Below are positions 39,906 to 47,876 of a stretch of DNA of 47,876 bases, piece by piece. Source of the DNA: UBA9337 sp036584565 (lineage in GTDB: Bacteria; Patescibacteriota; Minisyncoccia; Moranbacterales; UBA9337); the NCBI GenBank assembly GCA_036584565.1, contig JAZHDF010000076.1, forward strand, positions 1-47,876. The letters are read 5' to 3'. The stretch's first letter is position 1. Each line of letters begins with the position of its first letter. Below the pieces are notes generated by a model, which ran no database searches, had not been told where the DNA came from, and was given only the letters and a program-made list of their open reading frames with translations. The translations under genes and the position numbers were made by a program.

Positions 39906-39918
39906 ATTTTACGACATT
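39906..39918. other. Candidate attR core
   Basis: Second copy of ATTTTACGACATT (see 10491-10503). Two AGTCGGA repeats lie directly to the left, possible integrase arm sites. Confidence 0.5.
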
Positions 39919-40140
39919 TTATCTAAAAAAGCCTCAAAAACATAGATTTTTATTTGTTTTAGAATGTTTTAGAATATAGATTATCATGTACAGCCACCCC
40001 TATGAATCGATTCCGATCTTATCTGATAATCAAAATTACAACTGAGCTCGGATAAATTAATTTTTTAAATTTTTCTTAATTTTTTATTAAATCTGATAAT
40101 TATGACTTCATTTGTATTTTTTTTGTCATTCCAGAAGGTA

Positions 40141-40191
40141 GATTTTCCAAGCTATCCGCCTTAAATCCAATGGCGGATAGCTTGGAAAATC
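40141..40191. repeat. 20-bp perfect inverted repeat (hairpin)
   Basis: 40141-40160 pairs perfectly with 40172-40191 around an 11-nt loop; with one bulge the pairing extends by a few more bases outward. No T run follows, so it is not a standard terminator. It may be a REP- or IS200/605-like structured repeat or a site for a DNA-binding protein. Confidence 0.75.
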
Positions 40192-40385
40192 ACCTATTTG
40201 GAATCTCAAACTAATTTAAAATCGCTTTATTTACCACTCCCCCAGCATATTTTTTAAAAAATAGCCCCTAACTATTGCAAAAAAACAAAAATTTTAACCG
40301 ATCTGGGATACATCCATATATTATAATTTTAAAGAAAAAGCTATTTTTTTTAATGAGTCTTTTTAGGCTTATTTTGAAGCTATAA

Positions 40386-40403
40386 GGATACATGGATGTA
40401 TCC
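40386..40403. repeat. 18-bp palindrome GGATACAT-GG-ATGTATCC
   Basis: Perfect palindrome 8 bases past the NUDIX stop, with a related copy GGATACATCCAT at 40306-40317. It resembles a regulator binding site. Confidence 0.55.
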
Positions 40404-40410
40404 AAAAACT

Positions 40411-40872
40411 TTAAATCTCGGAAATTTTTTTAATTTCTTCCAATACTCGAGCAAAGCCCGGCATCAGCTTATATTTTGAGGCCTCTTTTATATCTATCCA
40501 TTTAAAACCTTGCGCCTCCCAGTCAAGCCTTATTTTATCGGTTTTTACCCGCACCAAGATAGGATGCACTATCCAAATTTTGTCATATTTCGGGGCGCTT
40601 TGATGAAAAATCCTTCCCAATTCGATTGATTTGATTGCGGAGGCTTTTAGTCCCAATTCTTCTTCAATCTCTTTTTTTACTTTTTCTTTTAGTGTTTTAT
40701 TGTCATCCAAAAACCCGGAAATTCCATTATAATAATTCGGGTAAAAATTTAATTTTTTGCTTCTTTGAACAATTAAAAATTTTCCCTTAAATTCCAAAAC
40801 GCAATTTATAACCGGCACCCAAGTAATCTGAGTATAATCGGTTTGACCTTCGGCCGGTTTAAATTTTTTCAT
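40411..40872 (-). CDS. NUDIX hydrolase
   Basis: A 153-aa predicted hydrolase of a nucleoside diphosphate-linked compound; the substrate cannot be told. The Nudix box is GFLDDNKTLKEKVKKEIEEELGL with the late catalytic Glu set (EIxEE) and final GL in place, but box position 7 is Lys instead of Glu and the usual Arg is Lys, so it is slightly degenerate. Flanking strands (VINCVLEFKGKFLIVQR, KIWIVHPILVRVKTDKI, GFKWIDIKEASKY) fit the fold. It stands alone on the host side of attR. Confidence 0.85.
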   Translation of the reverse strand: MKKFKPAEGQTDYTQITWVPVINCVLEFKGKFLIVQRSKKLNFYPNYYNGISGFLDDNKTLKEKVKKEIEEELGLKASAIKSIELGRIFHQSAPKYDKIWIVHPILVRVKTDKIRLDWEAQGFKWIDIKEASKYKLMPGFARVLEEIKKISEI

Positions 40873-40927
40873 AAAATTTTATTTTTATTATTATCACCTA
40901 CCCCCCCCTAGCCCACCATTTTTAAAA

Positions 40928-40944
40928 ATAGATTGTGCGACATA
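40928..40944. repeat. Inverted copy of the 17-bp repeat at 10474
   Basis: Exact reverse complement of 10474-10490, located 56 bp upstream of the NUDIX gene start. Confidence 0.6.
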
Positions 40945-41020
40945 GGAGATATGTTTACAAAAAGGTAATCGAAAAAAATCTTGTTATCGAGTCATCGGTC
41001 AACTGTCATCGGGAAAGATT

Positions 41021-41060
41021 TTGTCATTGCAAGGAGGTACTCCGACACGGCAATCTCGTC
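41021..41060. repeat. Dispersed-type hairpin repeat
   Basis: A 40-bp element of the GTCATTGC ... GGCAATCTC kind with inner stem GGAG-GTA-CTCC. Similar intergenic hairpins occur in many bacterial genomes. It lies in the otherwise empty 40873-41104 spacer. Confidence 0.5.
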
Positions 41061-41104
41061 CGAAACTATTTCTCCGCATCAATAAAAGTGCCCTTCCCCA
41101 TTCT

Positions 41105-42439
41105 CTATTTATAAATTATCATCTGATTTATTGATTTTTTTGAGATCGAAACTTTGTAAAGTTTTGAAAGAAGTTCAATGCTGGAATCAAGATAAATATT
41201 GGCCCCCCAATAAGGATCATGGACGACATATTTGTCTTTATCGGTCTTATGATGAATAACGACATAGTGTCCCGCTCCGTTTCGGGCGTTGATAAAAATA
41301 ATAACCGGATTTCCTGCCGATAATTCCCTGTCCACAGTAGACCAATTCACTCCGCTGTGGGCCGTACTACTAGCCAAACGCAAATCATTCCAAGAAGTCG
41401 GCCAATTGATTAAATCCCAAGAATAAATCGGCCTGTCGGATAATTGTTTGGGATTTATCCTCTCGCCTTGATAAGTAAAGACCATCGCTACAGAACTTAC
41501 GGCGCAACCGAAATCTTTCATTTTTGATTTTGAGTTTCCGATTGTTTCATCGCCCCAACGCGGATCTTTTTGCGAGTAATACCAAGATGTCTCCGCCAAA
41601 CCGGAAGTTGGTCTTTCCAGACCCGAAGCAAAAGCCGAAATTTCGGCAAAATTAGCGTTATACAATTCATCAATGTCCCCCAAGAGCTCCTGTTTTTGTT
41701 TTTCTATTTTATCCAATTTTTCCTGATACTTTGCCTCATCCCCTTCTGTTTGAATTAAGAGGGTATTTTTTTGGCTACGAGTGGAGGCTAATCGGGTATT
41801 TTTTTCTTCTAAATCCTGGCGCGCTCGGACAACCTCGTCTCTTTTTTTAATAATTTCCGCTTGCTCTTGGGCAATTTTTTTCTGAAGATTTTTGAGGTCA
41901 ACCGTTATCTCAACAATCCTGTCTCCGGTCTGAGAGATGTGATCATTTTTAGTGGAAATGGAAGAAAAAGTTTCAATGCCGAAAACTATCTTGCTGATCG
42001 CATCATCATTATCTTCTTGATAATTTCGAATCATATCGGCCAAAATATTTTTTTGAGTCTCGATTAATATTTCATTTTTGGCCAAATCTATTCTCAAATC
42101 GTCAATCTCGGCGTTCAAGCTGTCTATTTTCTCGGCATTAGTTTTAATTTCATCTTTCAGGGTGCTTATCTCAGTGTTGAGACTTTGAATCTGACTCCCG
42201 AGCAAATTTTTTTGTTTCTGTTTGAGCAGGAGCATTTTCTCGTAAGTTTCAGCCTTTTCCTCAAGCTTTTGAATTTCTTCATTTTTCTTCTCTATTTTTT
42301 TCTGCTCCTCTTCGTTTAAATCAAGACTTGTCGAATCTTCGGCCAAGCCACTTTGCGAGCAAACCCAAAAAAATCCTAAGAAAATAAGGATGAAAAATAA
42401 AATATTTTTTTTGTTCTGAAAAGATTTCTTTGCTTTCAT
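41105..42439 (-). CDS. Secreted coiled-coil protein with C39-like peptidase domain
   Basis: A 444-aa exported protein. The signal peptide or membrane anchor is at 12-33. Residues 40-265 form a long coiled-coil like the PcsB/CwlO regulators of cell-wall cleavage. Residues 285-444 form a papain-like C39-type domain: DFGCAVSSVAMVF (Cys312), AGHYVVIHH (His391) and VVHDPYW (Asp408). It probably cuts peptides of the wall or of secreted proteins during growth or division. It is convergent with none and followed by gltX upstream on the same strand, 75 bp apart. Confidence 0.8.
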   Translation of the reverse strand: MKAKKSFQNKKNILFFILIFLGFFWVCSQSGLAEDSTSLDLNEEEQKKIEKKNEEIQKLEEKAETYEKMLLLKQKQKNLLGSQIQSLNTEISTLKDEIKTNAEKIDSLNAEIDDLRIDLAKNEILIETQKNILADMIRNYQEDNDDAISKIVFGIETFSSISTKNDHISQTGDRIVEITVDLKNLQKKIAQEQAEIIKKRDEVVRARQDLEEKNTRLASTRSQKNTLLIQTEGDEAKYQEKLDKIEKQKQELLGDIDELYNANFAEISAFASGLERPTSGLAETSWYYSQKDPRWGDETIGNSKSKMKDFGCAVSSVAMVFTYQGERINPKQLSDRPIYSWDLINWPTSWNDLRLASSTAHSGVNWSTVDRELSAGNPVIIFINARNGAGHYVVIHHKTDKDKYVVHDPYWGANIYLDSSIELLSKLYKVSISKKSINQMIIYK

Positions 42440-42514
42440 TTTTTGTTTTAAGTAATTCGAAAAAGGCTCTTTTTTATTTTACAATAAAATCCGCTAAATA
42501 GAAAATGATTTTTT

Positions 42515-44083
42515 CTATAGTTGCTCCAATGCTTTACCTATTCTTTTTATCGCCTCTTGTTTGCCTAAAACCCAAGCCACTTGAAAAGGCGAAGGAGACC
42601 TCTTCTCTCCGGTCAGCGCCGCTCGCAAAGGAAAAAGTAAATCCCCGCGCTTATCGCCGGCACTCTCCAATAATAATTTTTCAATATTTTGAAGATTCCA
42701 ATTTTCCTCGGAAATGCTTTCTAAAACCTCTTTGGCTTTGTTTAAATTATTTGCGGTGTCTTGATTCGAATTTTCTTTCCAGCGCATTTCGTCCGGACTT
42801 ATCGAGATATCCTTACCTTCGACAAAGAAAAATTTATTTTCTTCTCCGACATCCGAAAGTTTGACCAATCTTTCTTGCTCTACAGCCAATATTTTTTTTA
42901 AATATTCTTCTTTCTCGATATTGTTCCAATCTTTATTTTTTATATCCCAGTCTTTATAAAAATCTTTTCTTTCCAAAAAAGGCAATGCTTTGGCAAACAA
43001 TTCATCCAAAGAAAGCTTCTTGATATATTGAGCATTGAGCCAATCCAATTTCTTCAGGTCAAAAACCGCTCCGGCTTTATGCACCTTATTTATCTCAAAT
43101 TTATCAACCAATTCTTCAAGTGAAAAAATTTCTTGAGTTTCTCCCTCTCCGGGATTCCAACCCAAAAGAGCCACGAAATTTATAATAGCCTCTTTTAGAT
43201 ATCCGTTCTTGATATAATCTTCCACTGCCACATCCCCCATTCTTTTGGATAATTTTTTCTTATCCGTGCTCAAAAGAAGCGGTAAATGAGCAAATTCCGG
43301 AGCGGTCCAGCCGAAAGCTTCATACAATAAAATATGTTTCGGAGTGCTGGGTAACCATTCCTCTCCTCTGATCACATGCGTAATTTGCATTTCATGATCA
43401 TCGATTATATTCGCCAAATGGTAGGTCGGAAAACCGTCGGACTTCATCAAAACTTGGTCGTCTATGGTATTGGTATTTATCGAAATTTTTCCTCGCACAA
43501 TATCGCTAAATTCAATCAGTCTGTCTTTAGGAACTTTTAATCTGATAACATAGGGCTCGTTGTTTTTTAATTTTTCCATTATCTCTTTATCGGACAGCTT
43601 ATTCAGACAGTGGCGATCATACATGGGAGGTTTTTTTTGAGAAATTTGCTCTTCGCGCATTTTTTCCAAACGCTCCGAACCGCAAAAACAATAATAAGCC
43701 AATCCTTTTTCCACCAACTGCTCTACATATTTTTTATAAATTTCTAATTTCTCCGATTGGATATAAGGACCGAATTTCCCGACTTCCAAGACACCCGGGT
43801 AATTCTCCGAACTTATAACAATTTCCGAATCATCCTTGACTTCCACGCTTTGGAAAACGCCCTCATCCCGCTTAAGCCCCATCCAATCCAATGATCCGAT
43901 AAGACTCTCAACCGCCCCCTCGACAAATCTTTTTCTGTCCGTATCTTCGATTTTCAAAATAAAAACACCCTTATTTTTTCTGGCAAACAAATAATTATAA
44001 AGAGCGCTCCTTAAGCTCCCGACATGCAGATAGCCGGTCGGACTGGGAGCAAATCTGACTCTGATTTTTGTATCGGTATTCAT
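42515..44083 (-). CDS. gltX: Glutamyl-tRNA synthetase
   Basis: Charges tRNA-Glu (and perhaps tRNA-Gln) with glutamate. Seen directly: VRFAPSPTGYLHVGSLRSALYN (HIGH-type motif HVGS) at the N-terminus, EDTDRKRFVEGA, the DHEMQITHVIRGEEWLPSTP block and KLSKRMGDV (KMSKS-type motif), then a helical anticodon-binding domain. The 522-aa length from MNTDTK at 44083 is normal; a 19-codon in-frame extension to 44140 has no family support. Essential gene. Confidence 0.95.
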   Translation of the reverse strand: MNTDTKIRVRFAPSPTGYLHVGSLRSALYNYLFARKNKGVFILKIEDTDRKRFVEGAVESLIGSLDWMGLKRDEGVFQSVEVKDDSEIVISSENYPGVLEVGKFGPYIQSEKLEIYKKYVEQLVEKGLAYYCFCGSERLEKMREEQISQKKPPMYDRHCLNKLSDKEIMEKLKNNEPYVIRLKVPKDRLIEFSDIVRGKISINTNTIDDQVLMKSDGFPTYHLANIIDDHEMQITHVIRGEEWLPSTPKHILLYEAFGWTAPEFAHLPLLLSTDKKKLSKRMGDVAVEDYIKNGYLKEAIINFVALLGWNPGEGETQEIFSLEELVDKFEINKVHKAGAVFDLKKLDWLNAQYIKKLSLDELFAKALPFLERKDFYKDWDIKNKDWNNIEKEEYLKKILAVEQERLVKLSDVGEENKFFFVEGKDISISPDEMRWKENSNQDTANNLNKAKEVLESISEENWNLQNIEKLLLESAGDKRGDLLFPLRAALTGEKRSPSPFQVAWVLGKQEAIKRIGKALEQL

Positions 44084-44169
44084 AAATTTATCTCTAAAAA
44101 GCCTTTGGCAAATCACTGAGACCCCCCGATGGAAGGCCAAGTCCTGCTTAATCCTTATTTATGTATTAA

Positions 44170-45453
44170 TTAAAAAACAAAAATATTTTTTCCTGACAAC
44201 ATCAGAACTCCTATAATTATAAGCAAAATTCCCCCGATTAACAAGGCCAGATTAGAATATTTGGCCCCGAACTGATAAAATTTTCGGTAACCGAAAATTG
44301 CCAAACCGAAAACAATAAAATCATCCACCATATAAAATAAAGTGTAAATTCCGATATAAAATTGTTGCATCCAAAAACTGACACTATTAATCTCCAAGAT
44401 TTTGGTAAAAGACTGAGCCAAACCGATCGAGCAAGCAAACTCTATAATATTAACCGAAAAAGCCAAGCCGATAATAACAAAAGTGACGAGAATGCTGAGC
44501 GGATTGGTGGCGATATCCTTTATTCGAGTGGTTGTTTTTCTTTGGTGTTCGATACTGGTGACATCGCAAACTAACTGACCTTTATTTTTTCTAAATTTAT
44601 AAAGAAAATAAATTCCCGCCCCCAAGCTCAATAAACCTATCAACGGTAAAACCAATTTATCCAATTTGATAAAGTCCCAGGTCAAATACCAAACATTCAA
44701 TATCAAAAAATACATTACCGCTTCGGCCACAATAAATATTCCGGCCACAAAAATCATCTTGGATTGACTGCCGACCTGAGAAAGCGCGATCAAAAAAGCC
44801 ACCAAAACCCACATAGCGCAAGGATTAAACCCGTCTATGAAGCCCAAGATAGTCGCCAAAGAAAAAAGTGAAAAATCCTTGGTTTCAGTTACTCCCCAAA
44901 AAGGTATTTTTATTTTTTCCAAGGTGTCTTTTTGAATTTCATCCTGACTGCAGGCCTCCGCTCCGGTTACGGCGCAAAAACCGGAAGAGTCGGAATCGGT
45001 CGACTCAAATTTCTCATTTTGGTTAAGATATTTTTCCAAACTGTTATATTTTGAATCGGCAATAGAAAGAATTTCTTGTCCGGTCGACTCAGCCGAATCA
45101 AAGCCTATCAGAGCCTTTCCGCCAGCCAAAGTAATCGGAGTAACTTTTGTCAACTCATATTTCTCAACGACGGCCAAAAATTTTTGATAATTCTCCCCCT
45201 CTCCAATGTCTAAAAATTCCGGTTTAACATTTTTATTTTTTATCTTTGACAAAAAGGCTTCCTCTTTTGCGCAAGCGCCGCACCCTTCTCGAACAAAAAC
45301 AATAATATGTTTTTCTCCTTCAATTTGGATATCTTCCGTTTCCCCTCCCCTATCTTGATTGAAAATGAAGAAAGTTAGCGTGGCCGATATAGCTATAAGA
45401 AGAAAAAATAAAATCTTGTTTTGAATATTTTTATTTTTTTTCAGAAAAAACAT
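44170..45453 (-). CDS. Thioredoxin-like/DsbD-type membrane redox fusion
   Basis: A 427-aa protein. After a membrane anchor (about 13-31) comes a thioredoxin-like domain with IIVFVREGCGACAKE (CGAC at 58-61) and a cis-Pro strand (KVTPITLAGG). Then about six membrane helices with GFIDGFNPCAMW and SVNIIEFACSIGLAQ, the paired Cys/Pro signatures of the DsbD/CcdA channel. It would move electrons across the membrane to keep exported thiols reduced. Order domain-first is the reverse of E. coli DsbD gamma. The gene lies 29 bases upstream of the gltX extended frame on the same strand. Confidence 0.8.
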   Translation of the reverse strand: MFFLKKNKNIQNKILFFLLIAISATLTFFIFNQDRGGETEDIQIEGEKHIIVFVREGCGACAKEEAFLSKIKNKNVKPEFLDIGEGENYQKFLAVVEKYELTKVTPITLAGGKALIGFDSAESTGQEILSIADSKYNSLEKYLNQNEKFESTDSDSSGFCAVTGAEACSQDEIQKDTLEKIKIPFWGVTETKDFSLFSLATILGFIDGFNPCAMWVLVAFLIALSQVGSQSKMIFVAGIFIVAEAVMYFLILNVWYLTWDFIKLDKLVLPLIGLLSLGAGIYFLYKFRKNKGQLVCDVTSIEHQRKTTTRIKDIATNPLSILVTFVIIGLAFSVNIIEFACSIGLAQSFTKILEINSVSFWMQQFYIGIYTLFYMVDDFIVFGLAIFGYRKFYQFGAKYSNLALLIGGILLIIIGVLMLSGKNIFVF

Positions 45454-45507
45454 TTTTTATTTTCTTTTAATTAATAAAAATTTGTCACTTGACTTATTAT
45501 ACAAAAC

Positions 45508-45550
45508 AAAAACGCCTTCGTCCATAGTGATATGAATAGAAGGCGTTTTT
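45508..45550 (-). terminator. Terminator after the surface-protein gene
   Basis: A perfect 12-bp stem (45508-45519 with 45539-45550), a 19-nt loop and T runs on both sides; it sits 11 bases after the stop of the minus-strand surface-protein gene. Confidence 0.85.
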
Positions 45551-45560
45551 TAAGCAAAGA

Positions 45561-47813
45561 TTATCTAACTCTAACCAGCACAACTTTATCCTCTTTATTA
45601 CCGGATTTGTCATAAGTTCTGATCAAGAGCGTATGCGTTCCTTTGGGGGTTCCGGCCGGGACATCGAAGAATCCGTCTTTGGTTTTTACTTTTTCTCCGT
45701 TAAAATAGTATTTATAATATCTGATCTTGTAATCATCGGTGGCATTCCACCAAATCTTACTCCCCACTTGTTTATTGATAATCGGAGGAATGCTGTCAAA
45801 TTCGGGATCTTTGGTGTCAAGTTTCACTCTGTAACTACTCGATTTATCCAATAAATCTCCCGAACTATTAAGATAATGAAGTTTTAAGCTGTATGTTCCG
45901 TCTTCTTTAAATCTAACCTTAACCTTCCAATTACCCTCGCTATCCGCTTCAATTTCCTCTTTCATTTTTCCATCTACATAAACTTGAACTTTTCCGTTTC
46001 TCAAGTATTCCGATTTGCCCTTGAAGGTGGTTTTTTCTTTTTTAATATAAATTCTTTTATCTTTATCAATTTTTTCAAACTCATCCCCGAGATTGACCGA
46101 AGGCTTGGATATTTTAATTTCGCTTTCCGGATTTGGTATTTCAACCTCATCATCTTCGGAAACCGGAATCTCTTCTCCCTCCGCTTCTACACTAAAGGAG
46201 ATATTAAATGAATCTCCGTTGGCGTTTCCGCTTCCGTCGATACATTTAATGTAGTAAGTATAAGCCGTTCCATTGCTCAAGCCGGTCAAACTGGTTGAGT
46301 GCGCGGTCGATCCGGTAGTGGAAAAATCTCCGCTCATTAGAGAATACCCAACATTTTCGTTTGAATATTTACAAGTGGCGTTTTCACTAGTCGTTACTTG
46401 CATTTCGATGGTCTGAGTATCCAGAGGCAATACTCCCGAAGGAGCTCCTCCCGACAAAGTCGGAGGGGTGGTATCCGGCAGGGTAATCACCACACCATCG
46501 CTGGAGCTAACCGAAATATTTCCGACCGCATCTCTTACCCAAGCGTACAAAGTCTTGCTACCGGCCGAAGAAAAAAGATAGGTAGTTGGCGCTGTAGCAC
46601 TCCAACCGGAAGCTCCCAAAGAGGGAGTCGCCGAGGTCTCGGTCAATAAATAAGCGGTTACTTCGATATTATCGGTCGCCTCAAAAGTTGTTATCGCCAC
46701 ATTTAAAGATTCGGCTGTAGCGGGAATAACAAAAGAAGAAATCGTCGGTCGACTGGAGTCAATATTAACCGAGTCGTTCAAACTTGCAGAAATGTTTCCG
46801 ACTGCATCTTTGGCCCAAGCATACAAAGTCTTGATCCCATCGCTGCTAAAAACATAGTTGGCGGGAGCAGAAACCGACCAAGCGGGATCGTCCACAGACG
46901 GAGTATCGGAGGTTTCCGTTAACAGATAGCCGGTAACCGACAGATTATCGGTCGCCGTAAAAGTAGTGATTGGCACGGTTTGAGAAGTCGAATTGGCCGG
47001 AATGACAAAATTTGTCACCACCGGAATAGCGTTTACGGAAACTGCATCATTGAGACTAAGCGAAACATTGCCATCCGCATCTCTGGCCCAAGCATATAGG
47101 GTCTTGCTACCTTCCGTATCAAAAGTATAATTTGTCGGAGCGGTTGCCGACCAGCCGGCGGATTCGGGAGTTGGTGCCACATCCGTTTCGGTAATTTTAT
47201 AACCCACTACCCCGACATTGTCGGTCGCCGTAAAAGTGGTAATCGGGACTGTTAAAGATGTTGAGGTTTCGGGAATAGTAAATTCTGTCACCACCGGTGC
47301 CTCGGCATCCAGTCCGCTGGAAGCGATTGTCACTGCGGAATTTGTCCTGGTAGCGACAACAAATCCGCCCAAAGCGGAAGCGTCGGAAGTAACGGCAAAA
47401 GAAACCGGAGAATCGGTGGCGGTGGCCAAAGCTGTAAAAGAAAAAGTGGCCACATCGGAGGTGGTGGTAATATAAGTAGGAGGATTAGTTAATAAACCTA
47501 CATCAATAGAGCCCGTACCACTACCGATTGTAGGCCCGGCTAAGGTTATATTAAAAGCATCCGATCTGGTAATGCTATCCAATCTAAGCGCAACCGGATC
47601 ATAAGTTACATCCAATTCCACTCCTCCAACCGTGTTGGTTCCCGGATCTACTTGAGCGATCAAATCGAATGTTTGACCAACCGTAGTTGCAACAGTGGCC
47701 TGGTTAAAAAGAAGCTCGGCGTCCACCGCCGCCTGAGAGTTGCCCGCTCCCAAAAAAGTAACTCCGAGTAGAGATATACCCGACAGCAAGATAATTTTTT
47801 TTATCTTTCTCAT
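45561..47813 (-). CDS. Secreted cohesin/Ig-repeat surface protein
   Basis: A 750-aa exported protein. Signal peptide 1-28 (SQA-A). Residues 30-165 form a cohesin-like sandwich (VGQTFDLIAQVDPGTNTVGGVELDVTYDP, VATFSFTAL). Three repeats of about 91 residues follow (172-260, 263-351, 355-443), each with ITTFTATDN, a Thr-Glu-Thr strand, SAPTNY and KTLYAWARDAxGN. An Fn3-like domain (about 450-545), an acidic linker and two more Ig-like domains (about 560-750, ending in a DKSGNKEDK strand pair) complete it. It probably extends from the cell surface for adhesion. No LPXTG or C-terminal helix is seen, so attachment is unclear. Confidence 0.75.
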   Translation of the reverse strand: MRKIKKIILLSGISLLGVTFLGAGNSQAAVDAELLFNQATVATTVGQTFDLIAQVDPGTNTVGGVELDVTYDPVALRLDSITRSDAFNITLAGPTIGSGTGSIDVGLLTNPPTYITTTSDVATFSFTALATATDSPVSFAVTSDASALGGFVVATRTNSAVTIASSGLDAEAPVVTEFTIPETSTSLTVPITTFTATDNVGVVGYKITETDVAPTPESAGWSATAPTNYTFDTEGSKTLYAWARDADGNVSLSLNDAVSVNAIPVVTNFVIPANSTSQTVPITTFTATDNLSVTGYLLTETSDTPSVDDPAWSVSAPANYVFSSDGIKTLYAWAKDAVGNISASLNDSVNIDSSRPTISSFVIPATAESLNVAITTFEATDNIEVTAYLLTETSATPSLGASGWSATAPTTYLFSSAGSKTLYAWVRDAVGNISVSSSDGVVITLPDTTPPTLSGGAPSGVLPLDTQTIEMQVTTSENATCKYSNENVGYSLMSGDFSTTGSTAHSTSLTGLSNGTAYTYYIKCIDGSGNANGDSFNISFSVEAEGEEIPVSEDDEVEIPNPESEIKISKPSVNLGDEFEKIDKDKRIYIKKEKTTFKGKSEYLRNGKVQVYVDGKMKEEIEADSEGNWKVKVRFKEDGTYSLKLHYLNSSGDLLDKSSSYRVKLDTKDPEFDSIPPIINKQVGSKIWWNATDDYKIRYYKYYFNGEKVKTKDGFFDVPAGTPKGTHTLLIRTYDKSGNKEDKVVLVRVR
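46485..47300 (-). repeat. Three tandem Ig-like repeats in coding DNA
   Basis: Encodes residues 172-443 of the surface protein in three related units of about 273-276 bases. Copies are diverged in sequence but aligned in length. Confidence 0.8.
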
Positions 47814-47822
47814 ATTTATTAT

Positions 47823-47874
47823 GGCTCTAGACCATCAAACTAATTAATATTTATGTAAAATTCTAATTAAATCT
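47823..47874. repeat. Right arm of 52-bp terminal inverted repeat
   Basis: Exact reverse complement of 1-52; two bases (TT) lie outside it at the window end. Lies 10 bases upstream of the surface-protein start. Confidence 0.9.
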
Positions 47875-47876
47875 TT

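Larger units (their letters stand above)
10491..39918. mobile_element. Podovirus-like prophage, about 29.4 kb
   Basis: A continuous leftward array of phage genes: integrase, lysis genes, fibre, tail hub, adaptor, ejection proteins, major capsid, scaffold, portal, terminase halves, small terminase, HNH, RusA, replication initiator with iterons, and transglycosylase. Absence of a tape-measure, tail tube or sheath gene points to a short-tailed virion. Most genes keep intact frames, so the element may be functional. Edges are set from the 13-bp direct repeat. Confidence 0.85.
39812..40410. other. 599-bp non-coding junction of prophage and host
   Basis: Contains three AGTCGGA direct repeats (39797-39803, 39891-39897, 39900-39906), a leftward terminator, the attR candidate, a 20-bp perfect hairpin, and a GGATACAT palindrome (40386-40403) with a further half-site copy at 40306-40317. 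No ORF of note. Confidence 0.6.

Noticed and set aside
42515..44140. Longer gltX start
   Set aside because: The 19 added residues lie before the conserved N-terminus of the enzyme and lack support.
1..47876. CRISPR arrays, tRNA or rRNA genes, alternative genetic code
   Set aside because: No regularly spaced repeats or cloverleaf/rRNA-like stretches were seen, and TGA terminates several well-defined genes while Trp is TGG.

Overview
The window looks like a piece of an AT-rich bacterial genome of the Patescibacteria/CPR type with a complete podovirus-like prophage in the middle. The case for CPR is inference. It rests on the compact gene layout, the archaeal-like UMP kinase, a minimal Rrf2/NifS/NifU iron-sulfur operon, many small lysine-rich proteins and weak or absent Shine-Dalgarno sites at many genes. 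The standard code fits: TGA ends several genes cleanly. I saw no rRNA, tRNA or CRISPR array.

Left host flank (1-10490). UMP kinase is followed by two tandem secreted proteins of unknown function. On the minus strand come a Cas4/AddB-like PD-(D/E)XK nuclease and a small membrane protein. Then follow small Shine-Dalgarno-led ORFs, a highly conserved-looking 168-aa protein overlapping or abutting rlmN, a pair of winged-helix-like proteins, and the regulator/cysteine desulfurase/scaffold Fe-S operon. The regulator promoter (TTGACA-17-TATATT) carries a perfect dyad operator. Part of that operator recurs in an inverted-repeat-bounded spacer just before the iscU-like gene. The flank ends with two small genes and a terminator.

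Prophage (about 10491-39918, bounded by a 13-bp direct repeat). Almost everything is transcribed leftward. From right to left it reads: membrane-anchored transglycosylase; replication initiator with three 18-bp palindromic iterons inside its gene (lambda-O-like origin); small accessory genes and a RusA resolvase; zinc-ribbon miniproteins and an HNH protein; terminase small subunit; terminase ATPase half; about 1.4 kb of other genes including an MT-A70 methyltransferase; terminase nuclease half; an Excalibur protein with a frameshifted end; a candidate small RNA with its own promoter and two terminators; portal; scaffold; major capsid; ejection proteins (one 2117 aa with a zincin motif); head-tail adaptor; tail hub; C1q-like fibre; a lysis cassette; integrase; and a small HTH protein. 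There is no tape measure or major tail protein, so a short-tailed virion is inferred. A two-gene membrane-protein cassette on the opposite strand (25000-25810) has its own extended -10 promoter, dyad operator and terminator and looks like a lysogenic-conversion (moron) unit.

Right host flank (39919-47876). A 0.5-kb non-coding stretch with strong palindromes precedes a NUDIX hydrolase, a coiled-coil/C39-peptidase secreted protein, glutamyl-tRNA synthetase, a thioredoxin-DsbD-like fusion and a large cohesin/Ig-repeat surface protein. The two window ends carry a perfect 52-bp inverted repeat.

Most interesting observations: an endolysin whose M23 peptidase motifs are in circularly permuted order, a terminase large subunit split into ATPase and nuclease genes separated by other genes, the moron unit, the prophage small RNA and the iteron origin.
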